Shown one piece after another: positions 61,952 to 64,000 of a DNA stretch of 64,000 nt; positions within the stretch are counted from its first letter, which is position 1, and each line of letters begins with the position of its first letter. This DNA is from JACMQW01 sp964536965 (GTDB lineage: Bacteria; Bdellovibrionota; UBA1018), in contig CAZIAL010000017.1 of NCBI GenBank assembly GCA_964536965.1, positions 4,745 to 68,744 on the forward strand, given 5' to 3'. The notes beneath the pieces are model-generated. The model ran no database searches. It was not told the origin of the DNA and saw only the letters and a program-made list of their open reading frames with translations. A program made the translations under genes and the position numbers.

Positions 61952-63871
61952 ATGGAACGACCAAGGAAACGAACTCGGCAGAATCGCGCGACTACGGCTT
62001 CGCTGACCGCCCTTGCGTTCATCTCTACCGGCATCGCACCCGCCTTCGCGGGCGATCCGCTCGATAGTCCGAACATCCATACCGGCGATACCGCTCCGAC
62101 CGTGCCCGAGGTGGGACGAATCTGCGAAGTCCTCCGAAACGCAAGCGAAGGAAGATTTATCGGGAAGGACGGGAAAGACATCACCTTCACTCACCCCTCC
62201 TGCACGGCGAAGAGTCGAAGGGAAAGGAACGCCGCCGGCGCGACGGGAATCGCCGCCGACGGTACCACTCCGATCGCCTGCCAACAGTCCGTGACCTCGC
62301 TCACCGCCGCCTACTCAGGCGAGGAACGAGCGAAAAAAATCGACGAACTCTGTAAAAACGGAAGCGGCTCCCTCAATCAGGAAGCCGCGGCCTACTGCGT
62401 TCTCCGCACGGTCGCCCAGACGGGGCAGGCCACCCAGTACTGCGAAGCCTACGAGAGCGCGGACAAGGCGCAAAAGGGCACGACGGTCACGCTGGCCCTC
62501 GACGTGGCGGCCGCCGTGATCTGCTGGTCCGAGTACCTCACCTATAAGGCCGCGTCCGCAGCGGCGGCGGGTGGCAGCGGCGTCGTTTCGGCGGCCGGGT
62601 CCATGGGGCATCTGAAAGGCGCGTGCGGAGGCGCCGCCCTCGCGGCCGGCATGGGCGAACTCGTCCAGACGGCGAGCGTGCTGATCGGAAAGAAAAATTC
62701 TTCGGGCGATCTCAAAATCGATTCCGACCACAACGTCCAGGACAAGAAGAATCTCGCCAAGGTTCTCGAAGTCATCGCGAGTTCCGCGCTCAGCCTGAAG
62801 GCGCTCCAGATCGGAGTCTGCTATTACTCCCAGAACAAGGATCTTCCGCTTTGCCGCGGGACGACCCTCGGCAAACACGCAAAGAAGATCCAGACGCAGA
62901 CCGAGACCTGCGCCGGAAACTTCAAGAGCAGCCTCGCGGAGAAATATCTCAGCCCATCCGAAAGGAGCGAACTCGAGACCGAAATCGCGAAGGCGAACGA
63001 GACGAAAAGCTGTACCCGAAGAGTTTCGGAGCTCGTCGATAAGGTCATGTCCAAGGCCGATCGGAAAGAACTCGCGCAGGCCGAACATCTCGACGCGAAT
63101 ATGCGGGACGAAAACATCGCTAAGGCCGAACTCGCCCACCAGGCTGCGATCCTCTTTACCGGCTTGGCCGTCATGCGCGGATCGGCGCTGACGACGGCCG
63201 CTTCCACGAAGAAGAAGTCGAAAGAAATTCTCCAGTCGATGTTCCAGCCCAACGGAGAAGGCGCTCCGCTCGGACTGAGCGGAATGGGCAACGTCCAGCA
63301 GAATATCTACGCCGCGACCGGGGGCAGCACCTACGTCCCTCCCGGCGCGATGCCCGTGCGCGCCGGCGCCGTCAGCCGCGAGGCGCCGGAAGCGTTCATG
63401 CTCCCGAACGGAAGCCCGATCGCGGCCAAGTCCGAGCGACTCGGCTCCCAGATTCCGCCGTCGCGACTCGAGGAGGCGGCGGCCGCCGGTGCGAGCGGCA
63501 TCGGTGGCATGATCGCTTCGGCCGCGACCGCAGCGGGCGCGAAGGGTAACCTCTCCGAAATTCGCTCGGTCACTTCGACGATGTTCGCAAATCTCCCCCA
63601 GGACCTCAGCGGGGGCTATGCCGGCGGCGGTGGCCGCAGCGTCGCCGCGAAAGGGACGAAAGAGAGTAGCGACATGAATCTAAAATCGCTCTTTGGTGCC
63701 GAAGAGGGGGGCGAGGGCGAGGCACAGGGGGCACCCGAACTCACCTACCGCGAGCCCGCGGGCGAGGATATCTGGCATTCGAAGAATCCAAAGGGGCATA
63801 ACCTCTTTCAGATCGTCTCGGACAAGTACGACACGGTGCAGAGGAAGTCTGCCGTCGGGTCTGATCTCTAA
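61952..63871 (+). CDS. Exported cluster protein 5, unknown function (paralog of protein 4)
   Basis: A 639-residue protein with a hydrophobic signal region (ASLTALAFISTGIAPAFA) and GGCGGAG before its ATG. It repeats the plan of protein 4: LDSPNIHTGDTAPTVPEVGR, LCKNGSGSLNQEAAAYC, TQYCEAYESADKAQKG, then a shorter, cysteine-containing middle (ETCAGNFKSSL, KSCTRRVSELV), the shared Gly/Ala-rich region, MNLKSLFG, an acidic linker, EDIWHSKNPKGHN and LFQIVSDKYDTVQRKSAVG. Fourteen bases separate it from protein 4. A terminator follows directly. Confidence 0.75.
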   Translation: MERPRKRTRQNRATTASLTALAFISTGIAPAFAGDPLDSPNIHTGDTAPTVPEVGRICEVLRNASEGRFIGKDGKDITFTHPSCTAKSRRERNAAGATGIAADGTTPIACQQSVTSLTAAYSGEERAKKIDELCKNGSGSLNQEAAAYCVLRTVAQTGQATQYCEAYESADKAQKGTTVTLALDVAAAVICWSEYLTYKAASAAAAGGSGVVSAAGSMGHLKGACGGAALAAGMGELVQTASVLIGKKNSSGDLKIDSDHNVQDKKNLAKVLEVIASSALSLKALQIGVCYYSQNKDLPLCRGTTLGKHAKKIQTQTETCAGNFKSSLAEKYLSPSERSELETEIAKANETKSCTRRVSELVDKVMSKADRKELAQAEHLDANMRDENIAKAELAHQAAILFTGLAVMRGSALTTAASTKKKSKEILQSMFQPNGEGAPLGLSGMGNVQQNIYAATGGSTYVPPGAMPVRAGAVSREAPEAFMLPNGSPIAAKSERLGSQIPPSRLEEAAAAGASGIGGMIASAATAAGAKGNLSEIRSVTSTMFANLPQDLSGGYAGGGGRSVAAKGTKESSDMNLKSLFGAEEGGEGEAQGAPELTYREPAGEDIWHSKNPKGHNLFQIVSDKYDTVQRKSAVGSDL

Positions 63872-63896
63872 GCCCGGCTTAAAAACCGAGCTTTTT
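63871..63896 (+). terminator. Rho-independent terminator of the five-gene cluster
   Basis: AGCCCGG (63871-63877) pairs with CCGAGCT (63886-63892) with one mismatch across an A-rich loop, followed by TTTTT. It starts on the stop codon of the last cluster gene. Confidence 0.75.
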
Positions 63897-63898
63897 GC

Positions 63899-63927
63899 TT
63901 GAACCAGTCCCGAATTCTCATTATTAG
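63899..63927 (+). promoter_or_regulatory. Putative promoter of tRNA-Ala
   Basis: TTGAAC (63899-63904) and TATTAG (63922-63927) are 17 bases apart, with an expected start about 12 bases before the tRNA. Confidence 0.6.
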
Positions 63928-63945
63928 TTTCAGTCTGGTACACAG

Positions 63946-64000
63946 GGGCCCTTAGCTCAGTTGGTAGAGCGCTTCCATGGCATGGAAGAGGTCAACGGTT
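63946..64000 (+). tRNA. tRNA-Ala (anticodon GGC), cut by the window end
   Basis: GGGCCCT acceptor strand, D-arm GCTCAGTTGGTAGAGC, anticodon stem CTTCC/GGAAG with loop ATGGCAT giving GGC. The T-arm and 3' acceptor strand lie outside the window. Confidence 0.9.

Overview
The window is bacterial chromosome with high GC content and dense, mostly operonic coding. It holds about 50 protein genes, three tRNA genes (Leu-UAA, Val-GAC and a cut-off Ala-GGC at the right edge) and few intergenic stretches over 150 bases. Three proteins of the TIGR02147 transcription-regulator type are present. That family is known mainly from Fibrobacter and the Bdellovibrio group. There is also an unusual load of exported proteins: three L,D-transpeptidase-type proteins, two trypsin-like proteases, a bacterial alpha-2-macroglobulin, a CsgG/FlgT-like lipoprotein and an ADP-ribosyltransferase-like protein. 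A GC-rich member of the Bdellovibrionota or a relative, possibly predatory, fits best. This placement is inference; no rRNA is in the window.

Layout. 1-549: end of an RlmG-type rRNA methyltransferase. 711-5601: three-gene exported operon (L,D-transpeptidase, unknown, exported PEP/pyruvate-binding ATP-grasp). 5612-7489: exported anchored protein and a zinc metalloprotease gene interrupted by an in-frame amber codon. 7604-8343: small exported protein and tRNA-Leu with a partial duplicate of its 3' end. 8500-18102: 2OG-Fe(II) oxygenase-like protein, small barrel, cysE, an exported protein, greB, a Lys-rich exported protein, a DUF1853 protein, an OmpA-type protein, then the first TIGR02147/exported-protein module, a repeat surface protein and a thioesterase. 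18099-24033: three large exported proteins of unknown role, tRNA-Val and a frameshifted remnant. 24034-27245: exported ADP-ribosyltransferase-like protein, a short TIGR02147 protein and a second TIGR02147/exported-protein module. 27317-38993: alpha-2-macroglobulin, SDR, lipB, a CsgG/FlgT-like lipoprotein operon and twin trypsin-like proteases. 39006-49819: housekeeping block (dnaE, guaA, guaB, gamma-carbonic anhydrase, miaB) with two small exported proteins, one a FlgC relative. 50051-54616: tandem L,D-transpeptidase paralogs, a Fur-family regulator divergent from a cysteine-poor ribosomal protein S4 paralog, and an H-protein-like protein without the lipoyl lysine. 54919-63871: five consecutive genes for large exported proteins that share a C-terminal module, ending in a terminator before tRNA-Ala.

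The strongest candidates for an undescribed system are (1) the five-gene exported-protein cluster with related C termini and (2) the recurring translationally coupled pair of a TIGR02147 regulator and an exported NGG...C protein. Two further patterns stand out. Two exported-protein genes appear to start at ATT behind good Shine-Dalgarno sequences. Several genes, including all three TIGR02147 genes, have a -10-like element almost touching the start codon, which suggests leaderless or near-leaderless mRNAs.
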